DNA of 64,000 nt from Nocardioides sp. Root682 (lineage in GTDB: Bacteria; Actinomycetota; Actinomycetes; Propionibacteriales; Nocardioidaceae), in assembly GCF_001427795.1 (NCBI RefSeq), contig NZ_LMHJ01000002.1, positions 124,001 to 188,000 on the forward strand. Direction: 5' to 3'. How positions within the stretch are numbered: position 1 is the stretch's first letter; every line of letters begins with the position of its first letter. A program made the translations under genes and the position numbers. Shown here piece after piece: positions 18,222 through 26,191 of this stretch. The notes under the pieces are model-generated. The model did not search any database and was not told the origin of the DNA. It worked only from the letters and a program-made list of their open reading frames with translations.

Positions 18222-20267
18222 ATGTTCCTCGCCGTTGAAGAAGCTCCCCCCGCGGGCGGAGCCGCGCTCGACCAGGTCCTGATCGCGGCCGCGGCCTTCG
18301 CCGTCATCTACATCCCGATCGGGATCTTCCTGATGCGAGAACGCGACGGGAAGTCGACGATCATCGGGCGCCTGGCCGACCGGGTCTCAGCCATCGACGG
18401 GCTTCCCCGGTGGGCTGGCCTGCCCGGCTACCTGGCGGTGGCCGCTCTGCTCTCCTGCGCGTTCGGCGTCTACTGGGACGTCCCGATCCACATGCAGAAC
18501 GGCCGCGACGAGGGGCCGCTGGCGAACCCGTCGCACTTCCCGATCATGTTCGGCATCTTCTTCTTCCTGGCAGCGGGCGTGATCTCTGCGGGTCTGGCCA
18601 AGGACCCGTTGCCGCGTCGTACCTTCGCGCTGACACCGAAGTGGCGGGTCCCCATGGGCACGCTGGTGCTTCTCGGGGCGGGCCTGATCGCCGCTGCGGG
18701 CTTCCCTGCCGACGACGTGTGGCACCGCCTGTTCGGCCAGGACGTCACCGAGTGGGGGCCCACCCACGTGATGATGATCGGCGGCGCCGTCACCTGCATC
18801 CTGTCCGTTCCCCTGCTGTTCGCAGAGGCAGCGCAGGTGGGTCACGCGCCGGCCCGCACCTGGCTCCGCTTCGGTGGCCTCGCCACCGGTGGCCTGCGCC
18901 TGTTCGGCAAGATCCTGCCGCCCGTGCGCCGCGAGGCGCCGGAGTCGGTCATCGCCGACCGCGGGGCCTGGGCGACCCGCCTGCTCATGACCATCGTGAT
19001 CGGCATCTGCATCATCCCGATGGCGTTCCTGATGGAGTTCGACCTCGGCGTCCCGCAGTTCCCCGCCGCGACCCTGTTCATCATCTCCGGCTTCCTGACC
19101 GGCTGGATCTTCGTGGCCGGCCGGCTCTTCTTCGGGCCCGGCGGCGCCCTGGTGACCTGGCTGACCTACACGGTCGTGCGCCTGCTCATCTTCGCGATGA
19201 CGCTGCCGGTCCCCGACATCCACCGCGCCCACTGGCTGCTCTTCCTCGGACCGGCGCTGTGCATCGAGCTGCTGGCGCTCGTCGTGCGGAACCGGGGTCC
19301 GATCTTCGCGGGCGCCGCCGGAGTGCTCGCGGGCACGGTCGGCCTGGCGACCGAGTGGTGGTGGATGGACTTCTTCATGCCCTATCCGCTGCCGCCCGAG
19401 ACGCAGCAGATGCCGTTGATGCTGACGGTCGGCGGCATCGCCGCCGCCGGTGGCGGTCTTCTCGGCTGGTCGTTCGCGCGGCACGTCGAGCGGATCGCCG
19501 AGCTGCCCGGCACCTTCGCGCCGGTGCAGGAGTCCCGTGCGGCGTCCGGCCGTTGGCTCGGCACCGCCGGAGTGCTCGCGTTCGTCGTGCTGATGGCCGT
19601 CTTCGCCCCGCCGACCAGTGCCGGTGAGGTCAAGGTGGTCAAGGAGTGCGACGGCGACGACTGCCGGACGACGTACCAACCGGTCGAGGGCACCGACGTC
19701 ATCTCGGGGCGGGTCTCCTACGACGACAACTGCATCGGCACCGAGGGCTGCCGGTCCGTCGTCACCGTGCGCACCGATCCGGTCGATGCCGCGGACGACG
19801 CCGTCTGGATCTCGGCGCTGGCCTACCAGGGCAAGCACGAGAACGACGGGAACGTCCCCGGCAACGGCATGCTCAGCATCGCGATGGAGCCCACCGGCAC
19901 CGACGGCGAGTTCCGCAGCACGGACCCGCTGCCGCTGTACGGCGACTGGAAGGTGCTGGTCCGCCTGCACCTCGCGCCCACGACCATGGTCTCGATCCCG
20001 CTGCACATGCCGGCCGACCTCGCGATCGACGGTCCCGCGGCGGGACTGGTCCAGGTCGAGGACGGCGCCGACGCCGCCTTCGTGCACGAGCCGTTCATGC
20101 TCCAGCGTGAGCGGAAGCCGGACGTCCCGGTCTGGCTCTGGGCCGTGATGTACGGCGTCGTGATCGCGTCCTGGCTGGCATTGCTGGCGTTCTACGGCTG
20201 GCTGTACTCCGCGGCCGCGCGAGCGTCGGGCGCGGCAGCGACGAAGGAGACCGCACCGGCGAGCTGA
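18222..20267 (+). CDS. large polytopic membrane protein with extracytoplasmic C-terminal domain, function unknown
   Basis: 681 residues. About twelve membrane helices lie in residues 15-465, then an exported domain (about 466-635) and one last helix (about 636-660). Conserved-looking polar residues sit at membrane edges: VYWDVPIHMQNGRDEG, HFPIMFG, WGPTHVMMIGG and EWWWMDFFMPYP. The exported domain contains two close cysteine pairs (CDGDDC and CIGTEGC) and a LYGDWKVLVRL segment resembling the beta-strand of YtkA/FixH-type domains. The His/Asp/Trp pattern hints at a metal- or cofactor-handling membrane protein, but I do not recognise the family. It stands alone between mntP and the iron transporter. 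Confidence 0.75.
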   Translation: MFLAVEEAPPAGGAALDQVLIAAAAFAVIYIPIGIFLMRERDGKSTIIGRLADRVSAIDGLPRWAGLPGYLAVAALLSCAFGVYWDVPIHMQNGRDEGPLANPSHFPIMFGIFFFLAAGVISAGLAKDPLPRRTFALTPKWRVPMGTLVLLGAGLIAAAGFPADDVWHRLFGQDVTEWGPTHVMMIGGAVTCILSVPLLFAEAAQVGHAPARTWLRFGGLATGGLRLFGKILPPVRREAPESVIADRGAWATRLLMTIVIGICIIPMAFLMEFDLGVPQFPAATLFIISGFLTGWIFVAGRLFFGPGGALVTWLTYTVVRLLIFAMTLPVPDIHRAHWLLFLGPALCIELLALVVRNRGPIFAGAAGVLAGTVGLATEWWWMDFFMPYPLPPETQQMPLMLTVGGIAAAGGGLLGWSFARHVERIAELPGTFAPVQESRAASGRWLGTAGVLAFVVLMAVFAPPTSAGEVKVVKECDGDDCRTTYQPVEGTDVISGRVSYDDNCIGTEGCRSVVTVRTDPVDAADDAVWISALAYQGKHENDGNVPGNGMLSIAMEPTGTDGEFRSTDPLPLYGDWKVLVRLHLAPTTMVSIPLHMPADLAIDGPAAGLVQVEDGADAAFVHEPFMLQRERKPDVPVWLWAVMYGVVIASWLALLAFYGWLYSAAARASGAAATKETAPAS

Positions 20268-20316
20268 GCCTGGGGCGGGGTGCACCGGCAGGAGCGTGCG
20301 GACCGGTGTGAGATTA

Positions 20317-20335
20317 TTAGGTTATGCAAACCTTG
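20317..20335 (+). promoter_or_regulatory. IdeR/DtxR iron box at the Fe-siderophore permease start
   Basis: TTAGGTTATGCAAACCTTG matches the 19-bp DtxR/IdeR consensus at 15 positions. The ATG at 20324 of the first permease lies inside the box, and a GATTAT -10-like element at 20312-20317 is about 7 nt upstream of that ATG. This arrangement suggests iron-repressed, leaderless transcription. Confidence 0.75.
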
Positions 20336-21361
20336 GTCGACGCCCCGGCGCGTGTGCCGGAGCGTGCCCTGGTGGCCCTCGGGAGCTCGCGACGCGTGCT
20401 GGTCCTCGGGGGCGCGCTGGTGCTCCTGCTCGCCGGGGTGGTGCTCAGCCTCGCGCTGGGTGTTCGTGAAGTCGCGCTCGGGGAGTCCTGGCGCGCGCTG
20501 ACCGATCCGGTCGTCGGCAACGTCGACCACGCCGTGATCCGCGGACAGCGGGTGCCGCGCACGATCATCGCGCTGCTGGCCGGCGCCGCCCTCGGGCTGG
20601 CGGGCGTCCTGAGCCAGGGGATCACCCGCAACCCGCTGGCCGACCCGGGCCTGCTCGGTCTCAACGCGGGCGCGGGACTCGGCATCGTCGTGGCCGCCAC
20701 CGCCTTCGGCGTCATGTCGCCCCTGGGCGCCGTGTGGTTCGCCTTCCTCGGTGCCGCCGTCGCCGCGGTCGCCGTCTTCGCGATCGGTCACGGCCGACCG
20801 GTGCAGCTCGCACTGGCCGGTGCGACGCTCACCGCGTTGCTCACGCCGATCTCGAACCTCGTCCTGTTCCGCGACGTCGACGCACTCAACAGCCTGCGGT
20901 ACTGGTCGGTCGGCGCGCTCACCGGCCGCGACCTGGCCGCCGTCGCGGTCCTGTGGCCGTTCATCCTCGTGGGTGCGGCCATCGCGCTGTTCGTCGCGCA
21001 CCGCCTCAACGGGCTCGCACTCGGGGACGACGTCGCCGCAGCCCTCGGCCAGAGCGTCGGCACCACCCGGGCGATCACGGGCATCGCGATCATCTGCCTC
21101 GCCGGCGCCGCCACGGCCCTCGCCGGTCCGATCGCGCTGGTCGGCCTCGCCGTCCCGCACGCCGCCCGTCGCCTGATCGGCACGGACTACCGGTGGACCG
21201 TCCCGCTGTGTGCGCTGCTCGGGCCGGTGATGCTGCTGGCCGCCGACATCATCGGGCGCCTGGTCAAGGCCGACGAGCTCGAGGCGGGCGTCGTCGCGGC
21301 CATCATCGGTGCACCGGTGCTGATCGCCGTGGCCCGCGGCCGACGGGTGGCCGGGCTGTGA
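20324..21361 (+). CDS. Fe3+-siderophore ABC transporter permease (FecCD/BtuC family), first subunit
   Basis: 345 residues with about nine to ten helices. Family motifs: RVPRTIIALLAGAALGLAG, LSQGITRNPLADPGLLGLNAGA, LTGRDLA and GPIALVGLAVPHAARRLIG. It forms half of the inner-membrane channel for ferric siderophores. The ATG at 20324 lies within the iron box, implying a leaderless message; a GTG 30 nt downstream (VPERALVAL) is the alternative start. The stop overlaps the GTG of the second permease (GTGA), so the two are translationally coupled. Confidence 0.92.
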   Translation: MQTLVDAPARVPERALVALGSSRRVLVLGGALVLLLAGVVLSLALGVREVALGESWRALTDPVVGNVDHAVIRGQRVPRTIIALLAGAALGLAGVLSQGITRNPLADPGLLGLNAGAGLGIVVAATAFGVMSPLGAVWFAFLGAAVAAVAVFAIGHGRPVQLALAGATLTALLTPISNLVLFRDVDALNSLRYWSVGALTGRDLAAVAVLWPFILVGAAIALFVAHRLNGLALGDDVAAALGQSVGTTRAITGIAIICLAGAATALAGPIALVGLAVPHAARRLIGTDYRWTVPLCALLGPVMLLAADIIGRLVKADELEAGVVAAIIGAPVLIAVARGRRVAGL

Positions 21362-22422
21362 CCACCCCACTGACCGTGACCGCCCAGGCACGCACTCTCG
21401 ACCTGGGCACGATCGCCCGGATCCGCCGCCGCCACCGGGTGCGCACCCTCGTCGTGGTCGCCGTGGGTGTCGCCACCTGCCTGAGCCTGCTGCTGATCAC
21501 CTTCGGCCTCGGCGCAGCGGGCGTGCCGCCCGAGCGATCGTTGCCTGCCCTGTTCGGCGTGGGGGACCGGTTCGACCTCCTCGTCGTCCGTGAGCTCCGA
21601 CTGCCCCGCGCGACGGCGGCGATCGTCGCGGGCATTGCCTTCGGGCTGGCGGGTGCGCTGTTCCAGTCGACCCTGCGCAACAACCTCGCCAGCCCCGACA
21701 TCCTCGGCATCTCCGGCGGTGCGTCCCTCGGGGCCGTCACCGCCGTCGTCGGGTACGGCGCCGCGGGCACCTCGGTCAACCTCGCAGCCTTCGCGGGCGC
21801 GCTCGGCGCCGCGGTCGCGATCTGGGTGCTGGCCTGGCGCAACGGACTGCACGGCATCCGCTTCGTGCTGGTCGGTGTCGGCATTGCCTATCTCTGCGGC
21901 TCGCTGATCTCCTGGCGGCTCGCGGAGGCCGAGCTGCGCGAGGCCGGGACGGTGCTGCTGTGGACCGTGGGCAGCGTGGCGGACGTCCGCGACGGCACCC
22001 TCGGTGTCCTCACGCTCGGCGTGCTCGTCCTGGTCCTGCTCACCGTCCCGATCGCGCGCGAGCAGCGCGCCCTGGCGCTCGGCGACGAGCATGCCCAGGG
22101 GCTCGGCCTGGGGCCGACCCGTGCGCGCCTGCTGGCCCTGCTGATCGGCGTCGGGCTGGTGGCGCTGGCGACGGCAGTCGCCGGACCGGTGGCCTTCGTG
22201 GCCCTGGTCTCCCCGGCGATCGCGCGGCGCCTGGTCGATGACGGTGGCCCGGCCCTGGTGGCCTCGGCGGTCGTCGGCGCGACGTTGACGATGGTCTCCG
22301 ACGTGGTGGGGCAGTACGCGTTGCCCGGCCTCACCGCACCGGTCGGCATCGTGACCGGGCTCGTCGGGGCGCCGTACCTCCTGTGGCTGTTGGCCCGAAG
22401 CGATCGAAAGGCGAGTGCATGA
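21358..22422 (+). CDS. Fe3+-siderophore ABC transporter permease (FecCD family), second subunit
   Basis: 354 residues from a GTG that overlaps the previous stop by 4 nt. Motifs RELRLPRATAAIVAGIAFGLAG, FQSTLRNNLASPDILGISGGA and GPVAFVALVSPAIARRLV are those of the FecD/FepG-type partner. The N-terminal 30 residues are cytoplasmic and basic. It is the heterodimer partner of the upstream permease. The stop overlaps the ATPase start (ATGA). The substrate is inferred from family and the flanking iron boxes; no siderophore biosynthesis genes are in the window. Confidence 0.92.
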   Translation: MTTPLTVTAQARTLDLGTIARIRRRHRVRTLVVVAVGVATCLSLLLITFGLGAAGVPPERSLPALFGVGDRFDLLVVRELRLPRATAAIVAGIAFGLAGALFQSTLRNNLASPDILGISGGASLGAVTAVVGYGAAGTSVNLAAFAGALGAAVAIWVLAWRNGLHGIRFVLVGVGIAYLCGSLISWRLAEAELREAGTVLLWTVGSVADVRDGTLGVLTLGVLVLVLLTVPIAREQRALALGDEHAQGLGLGPTRARLLALLIGVGLVALATAVAGPVAFVALVSPAIARRLVDDGGPALVASAVVGATLTMVSDVVGQYALPGLTAPVGIVTGLVGAPYLLWLLARSDRKASA

Positions 22423-23231
22423 GCACCTCCATCACGGCAGAGGGCGTGTCCCTCGGCTACCGGGGACACCCCGTCATCGAGGACCTCGATCTCGCGCTCC
22501 CTCCCGGCAAGGTGACGGCCATCGTGGGGCCCAACGCCTGTGGCAAGTCGACGCTGCTGCGCGGCCTGGCCCGGCTCCACCCGCTCTCGGGCGGCCGGGT
22601 GTCCATCGACGGCCAGGACATCGGCGGCCTGTCGCGTCGTGACCTCGCGCGGCTGGTGGGCGTGCTGCCCCAGTCGTCGATCGCCCCCGACGGGGTCCGT
22701 GTCGCCGAGCTCGTCGGCCGCGGCCGCTTCCCGCACCAGGGCTGGTTCGGTCGCCACAGCAGCCAGGACGACCAGATCGTGATGCGTTCGCTGGAGGCCA
22801 CCGGCGTGGCCGACCTCGCCGAGCGCCGGCTGGAGGAACTCTCCGGCGGACAACGGCAGCGTGTCTGGATCGCCATGGTGCTCGCCCAGGAGACCGACGC
22901 CGTCCTGCTGGACGAACCGACGACGTACCTCGACGTCACCCACCAGCTCGAGCTGCTCGACCTGCTCAGCGACCTCAACGCGGAGCGCGGCACGACCGTC
23001 GTGATGGTGCTGCACGAGCTCAATTACGCCGCCCGCTACGCCGACCACATGGTGGTGATGAGCGGGGGGAGGATCGCGGCCCAGGGCGCGCCCCGCGACG
23101 TACTGACGGTGGACTCGGTGCGCGACGCGTTCGGTCTGGAGGCCGAGGTGATCGCCGATCCGGTGACCGGTGGGCCACTCGTGGTGCCCAGGGGCCGGAC
23201 CCGAGGCAGACTCGATCTGCGCGTAGGTTAG
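22419..23231 (+). CDS. Fe3+-siderophore ABC transporter ATP-binding protein (FepC family)
   Basis: 270 residues, ATG overlapping the second permease stop. Walker A GPNACGKST at about 37-45, signature LSGGQRQRVWIAM at about 141-153, Walker B AVLLDEPTTYLD, and H-loop VLHELNYAARY. The AxxG-type Walker A with Ala-Cys is usual for this family. It powers the FecCD-type channel. Its TAG stop lies within the second iron box, which controls the binding-protein gene. Confidence 0.95.
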   Translation: MSTSITAEGVSLGYRGHPVIEDLDLALPPGKVTAIVGPNACGKSTLLRGLARLHPLSGGRVSIDGQDIGGLSRRDLARLVGVLPQSSIAPDGVRVAELVGRGRFPHQGWFGRHSSQDDQIVMRSLEATGVADLAERRLEELSGGQRQRVWIAMVLAQETDAVLLDEPTTYLDVTHQLELLDLLSDLNAERGTTVVMVLHELNYAARYADHMVVMSGGRIAAQGAPRDVLTVDSVRDAFGLEAEVIADPVTGGPLVVPRGRTRGRLDLRVG

Positions 23232-23246
23232 GTTTGGCTCACCTAA
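23228..23246 (+). promoter_or_regulatory. IdeR/DtxR iron box upstream of the binding-protein gene
   Basis: TTAGGTTTGGCTCACCTAA matches the 19-bp consensus at 17 positions, better than the box at the operon head. It overlaps the stop of the ATPase gene and lies 22 nt before the GTG of the binding protein. It should give the substrate-binding protein its own iron-repressed promoter. Confidence 0.85.
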
Positions 23247-23268
23247 CCCCGAGATTGAGGAGAGACAC

Positions 23269-24306
23269 GTGCGTACACGTGCCTTCCGCCGGACCACTGC
23301 GCTCGTCGCAGGTCTGGCCACCGTTCTGACCCTCGCCGCGTGCGGCCAGGAGAGTGACGACAAGGACGCCGGCACCACCACGCTGGAGGTCACCGACAGC
23401 TTCCCGATCACCATCAAGCACGCCTTCGGTGAGACCGAGATCAAGGAAGAGCCGAAGCGCGTCGCGACCTGGGGCTGGGGCTCCACCGAGGCCGCCATCG
23501 CCTCGGGCGTCTACCCGGTCGCGATCGCCGAGCAGCTCTGGACCGTCGGCAAGGGCAACCTGCTGCCCTGGGTCGAGGAGGCGTACGACGCCAAGGGCGT
23601 CGACCACCCGACGCTGCTGCCCGACGACGGCTCCGGCTCGACGGTGCCCTACGACGAGTTCATCGCCGCGAAGCCGGACCTGATCCTCGCGCCGTACTCC
23701 GGCATCACCGAGGAGCAGTTCGACAAGCTCAACGAGATCGCCCCGACGGTCGCCTACCCCGAGGCCGCCTGGACGACGACGTGGCAGGACACCATCAAGA
23801 TCACCGCGTCGGCGCTGGGACGCAGCGAGCACGGTGACAAGATCCTCGCCGACATCGACACCTTCCTCGCGGACGAGGCGAAGAAGCACCCGGAGTTCGC
23901 CGACAAGACGATCGCCGCGCTCTACCCGGGTCCGAACACGATCTCGCCGTACACCGAGCTCGACCCGCGCCTGGCGATCCTGACCAAGCTCGGCTTCGAC
24001 GTCGCCCCGAGCATCGCGGAGCTCGACACCTCGGACGGCGGGTTCTACTACGAGCTGAGCTGGGAGGAGGCCGACAAGATCGACGCCGACGTCGTGGTGA
24101 CGTACTTCGATGACGAGGCGCAGGCCGGTGCGTTCCTCAAGGACCAGAAGGCACTCGCCATCCCCGCGGTCGAGAACGGCGGTGTCGCCCAGGTCGTGGG
24201 CCGGGAGCGGATCTCGGCGGTGTCCCCGCCGACCGCCCTCAGCTTCCAGTGGGCCGGTGGCATGCCCGAGCTGATCAAGCTGCTCGCGGAGGCCTCGGCC
24301 AGGTGA
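23269..24306 (+). CDS. Fe3+-siderophore-binding lipoprotein
   Basis: 345 residues, GTG start preceded by TTGAGGAGAG. The signal peptide ends in the lipobox LTLAAC with C25 lipidated. The mature part is a type III periplasmic-binding protein (FepB/FhuD-like): KHAFGETEIKEEPKRVATWGWG, YDEFIAAKPDLILAPYSG, LNEIAPTVAYPEA and a long helical linker. It captures ferric siderophores outside the membrane and delivers them to the upstream permeases. A second iron box immediately upstream suggests extra expression of this component. Confidence 0.93.
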   Translation: MRTRAFRRTTALVAGLATVLTLAACGQESDDKDAGTTTLEVTDSFPITIKHAFGETEIKEEPKRVATWGWGSTEAAIASGVYPVAIAEQLWTVGKGNLLPWVEEAYDAKGVDHPTLLPDDGSGSTVPYDEFIAAKPDLILAPYSGITEEQFDKLNEIAPTVAYPEAAWTTTWQDTIKITASALGRSEHGDKILADIDTFLADEAKKHPEFADKTIAALYPGPNTISPYTELDPRLAILTKLGFDVAPSIAELDTSDGGFYYELSWEEADKIDADVVVTYFDDEAQAGAFLKDQKALAIPAVENGGVAQVVGRERISAVSPPTALSFQWAGGMPELIKLLAEASAR

Positions 24307-24311
24307 AGAAG

Positions 24312-24341
24312 GTGGCCCGGTCCTCTCGGGGGCCGGGCCAC
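24312..24341. terminator. 9-bp hairpin between convergent genes
   Basis: GTGGCCCGG at 24312-24320 pairs with 24333-24341 around a 12-nt loop. It follows the iron-binding protein stop by 5 nt and precedes the stop of the convergent small membrane protein gene, so it can act in both directions. Confidence 0.55.
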
Positions 24342-24354
24342 TGCCGTCGTCGGC

Positions 24355-24573
24355 TCAGCGGGTCCCGTCGGGGTAGATGCTGCGGGTCTCGGCGCGCTCG
24401 TAGCGGCGCCGGCGGTAGTCACCGAAGTAGATCTTCGGCATGGCCTTGGCCACGGTGAGGGTCACGTAGATGACCGTGTTGATCGCCACGAACGCCGCGA
24501 GGATCGCGAACGGGTGCGAGCGCACGAGGGCCTCGGGGAACAGGATTCCCAGGGGCAGGACGGGGATGCTCAT
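24355..24573 (-). CDS. 72-residue single-helix protein coupled to the GT2 synthase
   Basis: One membrane helix spans about residues 21-42 (ILAAFVAINTVIYVTLTVA), followed by a basic tail with Arg/Tyr (YFGDYRRRRYERAE). Its ATG overlaps the stop of the glycosyltransferase gene (ATGA), which argues for a real, translationally coupled gene and for a role with the synthase, perhaps as an accessory subunit or export partner. No domain is recognised. Confidence 0.7.
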   Translation of the reverse strand: MSIPVLPLGILFPEALVRSHPFAILAAFVAINTVIYVTLTVAKAMPKIYFGDYRRRRYERAETRSIYPDGTR

Positions 24574-26012
24574 CAGGCAGCCACCTTTCGGCGCGTGGGC
24601 GTCTGGACGACTTCCTGCCAGGTGGCGGTCCGGCCCACCGACATGTCCACGATGCCCTTGAGGTAGACGATGTCGAGGAACAGGGCGTAGAAGAGCTCAG
24701 GGAACAAGGTGGCCGCCAGGAGGCGGGCCCGCCAACCTCCCCGCCACACGGTGAGGATCCGCTCGGCGGTGAAGACCAGGCCGGTTCCGAGCCAGAACGG
24801 GAACCAGACCCACGCGTCGAAGGACAGGGTCATCAGGGTCATCATCAGCAGGTAGGCCAGCAGCGCGATCACGCCGTAGCCGATGCCGAGCTGCTGGGCC
24901 CAGTAGCGGAAGGTCGCTGGCCGCATGCCGTAGGTGCCGAGGTTCTCCAGGGCGCCGCGCTGCCAGCGCAGACGCTGGACCCACAACCCGCGCCAGGTGG
25001 GCATCACCTCGGTGACGACGGTGCACTCGGCCGGTGAGACGATCAGCCCGCCCAGCGTCTTGAGGGCCAGGGTGATCTCGTTGTCCTCGGTCAGCACCAG
25101 GGTGTCGTAGACGTCGCCGGGCACGCCGGGCAGCATTTTTCCGCGCTCCTCGGCGATGGTGCGCAGGGCCCGCGGACGGAAGGCCGTCGCGGTGCCGGTG
25201 AGCACGAAGACCCGGCCGCGGCGGCGTCGCAGGTCGCGGGCGTAGCGGGTGTACTCGTTGCGCTGGAACTGGCCGATCAGTCCCTTGCCGTCCTCGCCGT
25301 AGAACATGCCGCCGATCGCCATCAGCGCGCGGTCCCCGCTCATCCGTCGTACGACGGCCTCGAGGAAGCCGGCGTCGAGGGACGTGTCCGCGTCCATGAC
25401 CATGACGAGGTCGTTCTCTCCCTGGCCAGGCAGCACCTGGGCGAGCGCCTGGTTCAGCGCACCGGCCTTCTTGTGGACGTTGTCGCGGCTCTCGATCACC
25501 TCGGCGCCGGCGCGAACAGCCACGGCAATGGTGTCGTCGGTGCAGTTGTCGGCGACGACGATCACCCTCTTCGGCGGGTAGGACTGCTCGAACAGCGAGG
25601 CCAGCGTGTCCGCGATGCACTGCCCCTCGTTGTGGGCCGGCACCAACACCGTCAAGGTGGCCTCACCGTGGAACTGGCCGCGGGTCTGGGCCATCACGTG
25701 ACGCGGTGACAGGGGGAGCCGTCCGGCGTCGTCACTGCGCCGGGCCCGGTTGGTGATCCGGCGCTCGAGCAGGGCGACGCCCGCGGCGAACAGGAGAGCG
25801 AGGCCGGCCGCTGCCGCGAGCGTGGTCAGGGCCGGGATCTCGTTGTCGTAGAGGAGGTGCCAGGCGCCGAGGACGATGCCGTCCGTGGACTCCGGAGCCT
25901 TGTCGTCGGTGTCGGAGACCGACCACCACAGCAGACCGGCGCCAGCGGAGGCGGTGCCGAAGATCAGCACTCCCACGGTGCGTTGGAGCCCAAGGCGCCC
26001 AGATGTCGTCAT
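24573..26012 (-). CDS. processive family 2 glycosyltransferase (polysaccharide synthase)
   Basis: 479 residues: two N-terminal helices (about 9-28 and 52-75), a cytoplasmic GT2-A catalytic domain (about 110-370) and at least two C-terminal helices (about 372-425). Catalytic motifs are complete: VVADNCTDD, VMDADTS (about 203-209), LTEDNEIT and the processivity motif QRLRW (about 343-347). This is the layout of hyaluronan, chitin or poly-N-acetylglucosamine synthases that make and extrude a polymer. No PilZ domain is visible. It lies next to three cyclic-di-GMP proteins, and the divergent promoter region holds a DevR-like box. The sugar is not predictable. Confidence 0.88.
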   Translation of the reverse strand: MTTSGRLGLQRTVGVLIFGTASAGAGLLWWSVSDTDDKAPESTDGIVLGAWHLLYDNEIPALTTLAAAAGLALLFAAGVALLERRITNRARRSDDAGRLPLSPRHVMAQTRGQFHGEATLTVLVPAHNEGQCIADTLASLFEQSYPPKRVIVVADNCTDDTIAVAVRAGAEVIESRDNVHKKAGALNQALAQVLPGQGENDLVMVMDADTSLDAGFLEAVVRRMSGDRALMAIGGMFYGEDGKGLIGQFQRNEYTRYARDLRRRRGRVFVLTGTATAFRPRALRTIAEERGKMLPGVPGDVYDTLVLTEDNEITLALKTLGGLIVSPAECTVVTEVMPTWRGLWVQRLRWQRGALENLGTYGMRPATFRYWAQQLGIGYGVIALLAYLLMMTLMTLSFDAWVWFPFWLGTGLVFTAERILTVWRGGWRARLLAATLFPELFYALFLDIVYLKGIVDMSVGRTATWQEVVQTPTRRKVAA

Positions 26013-26087
26013 GGCTACGACGTTAGGACGAACGGAGCCCCGCACGAGCGGGTATGGCGGTGTTCTGGTCGATCGACAGACAGTGAC

Positions 26088-26101
26088 AGGACGAAGGTCC
26101 C
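26088..26101. promoter_or_regulatory. DevR-like box between the GT2 and GGDEF-EAL genes
   Basis: AGGACGAAGGTCCC; its complement agrees at 12 of 14 positions with the consensus GGGACCTTCGGCCC found at the DevR/cyd island 13-26 kb away. It lies 75 nt upstream of the GT2 start and about 90 nt upstream of the GGDEF-EAL start, so it could control either or both. Confidence 0.5.
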
Positions 26102-26191
26102 GACTTGCTCCGAACCCGCGCCATCCGGCCGAAGGGACCATCAGGCTGACGGTCGACGGGACCATCGGCCCCTGACGGGATGGAGGGACGC

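Noticed and set aside
20324-24306. Siderophore biosynthesis cluster around the iron transporter
   Set aside because: Only transport genes with iron boxes are present; flanking genes are unrelated.
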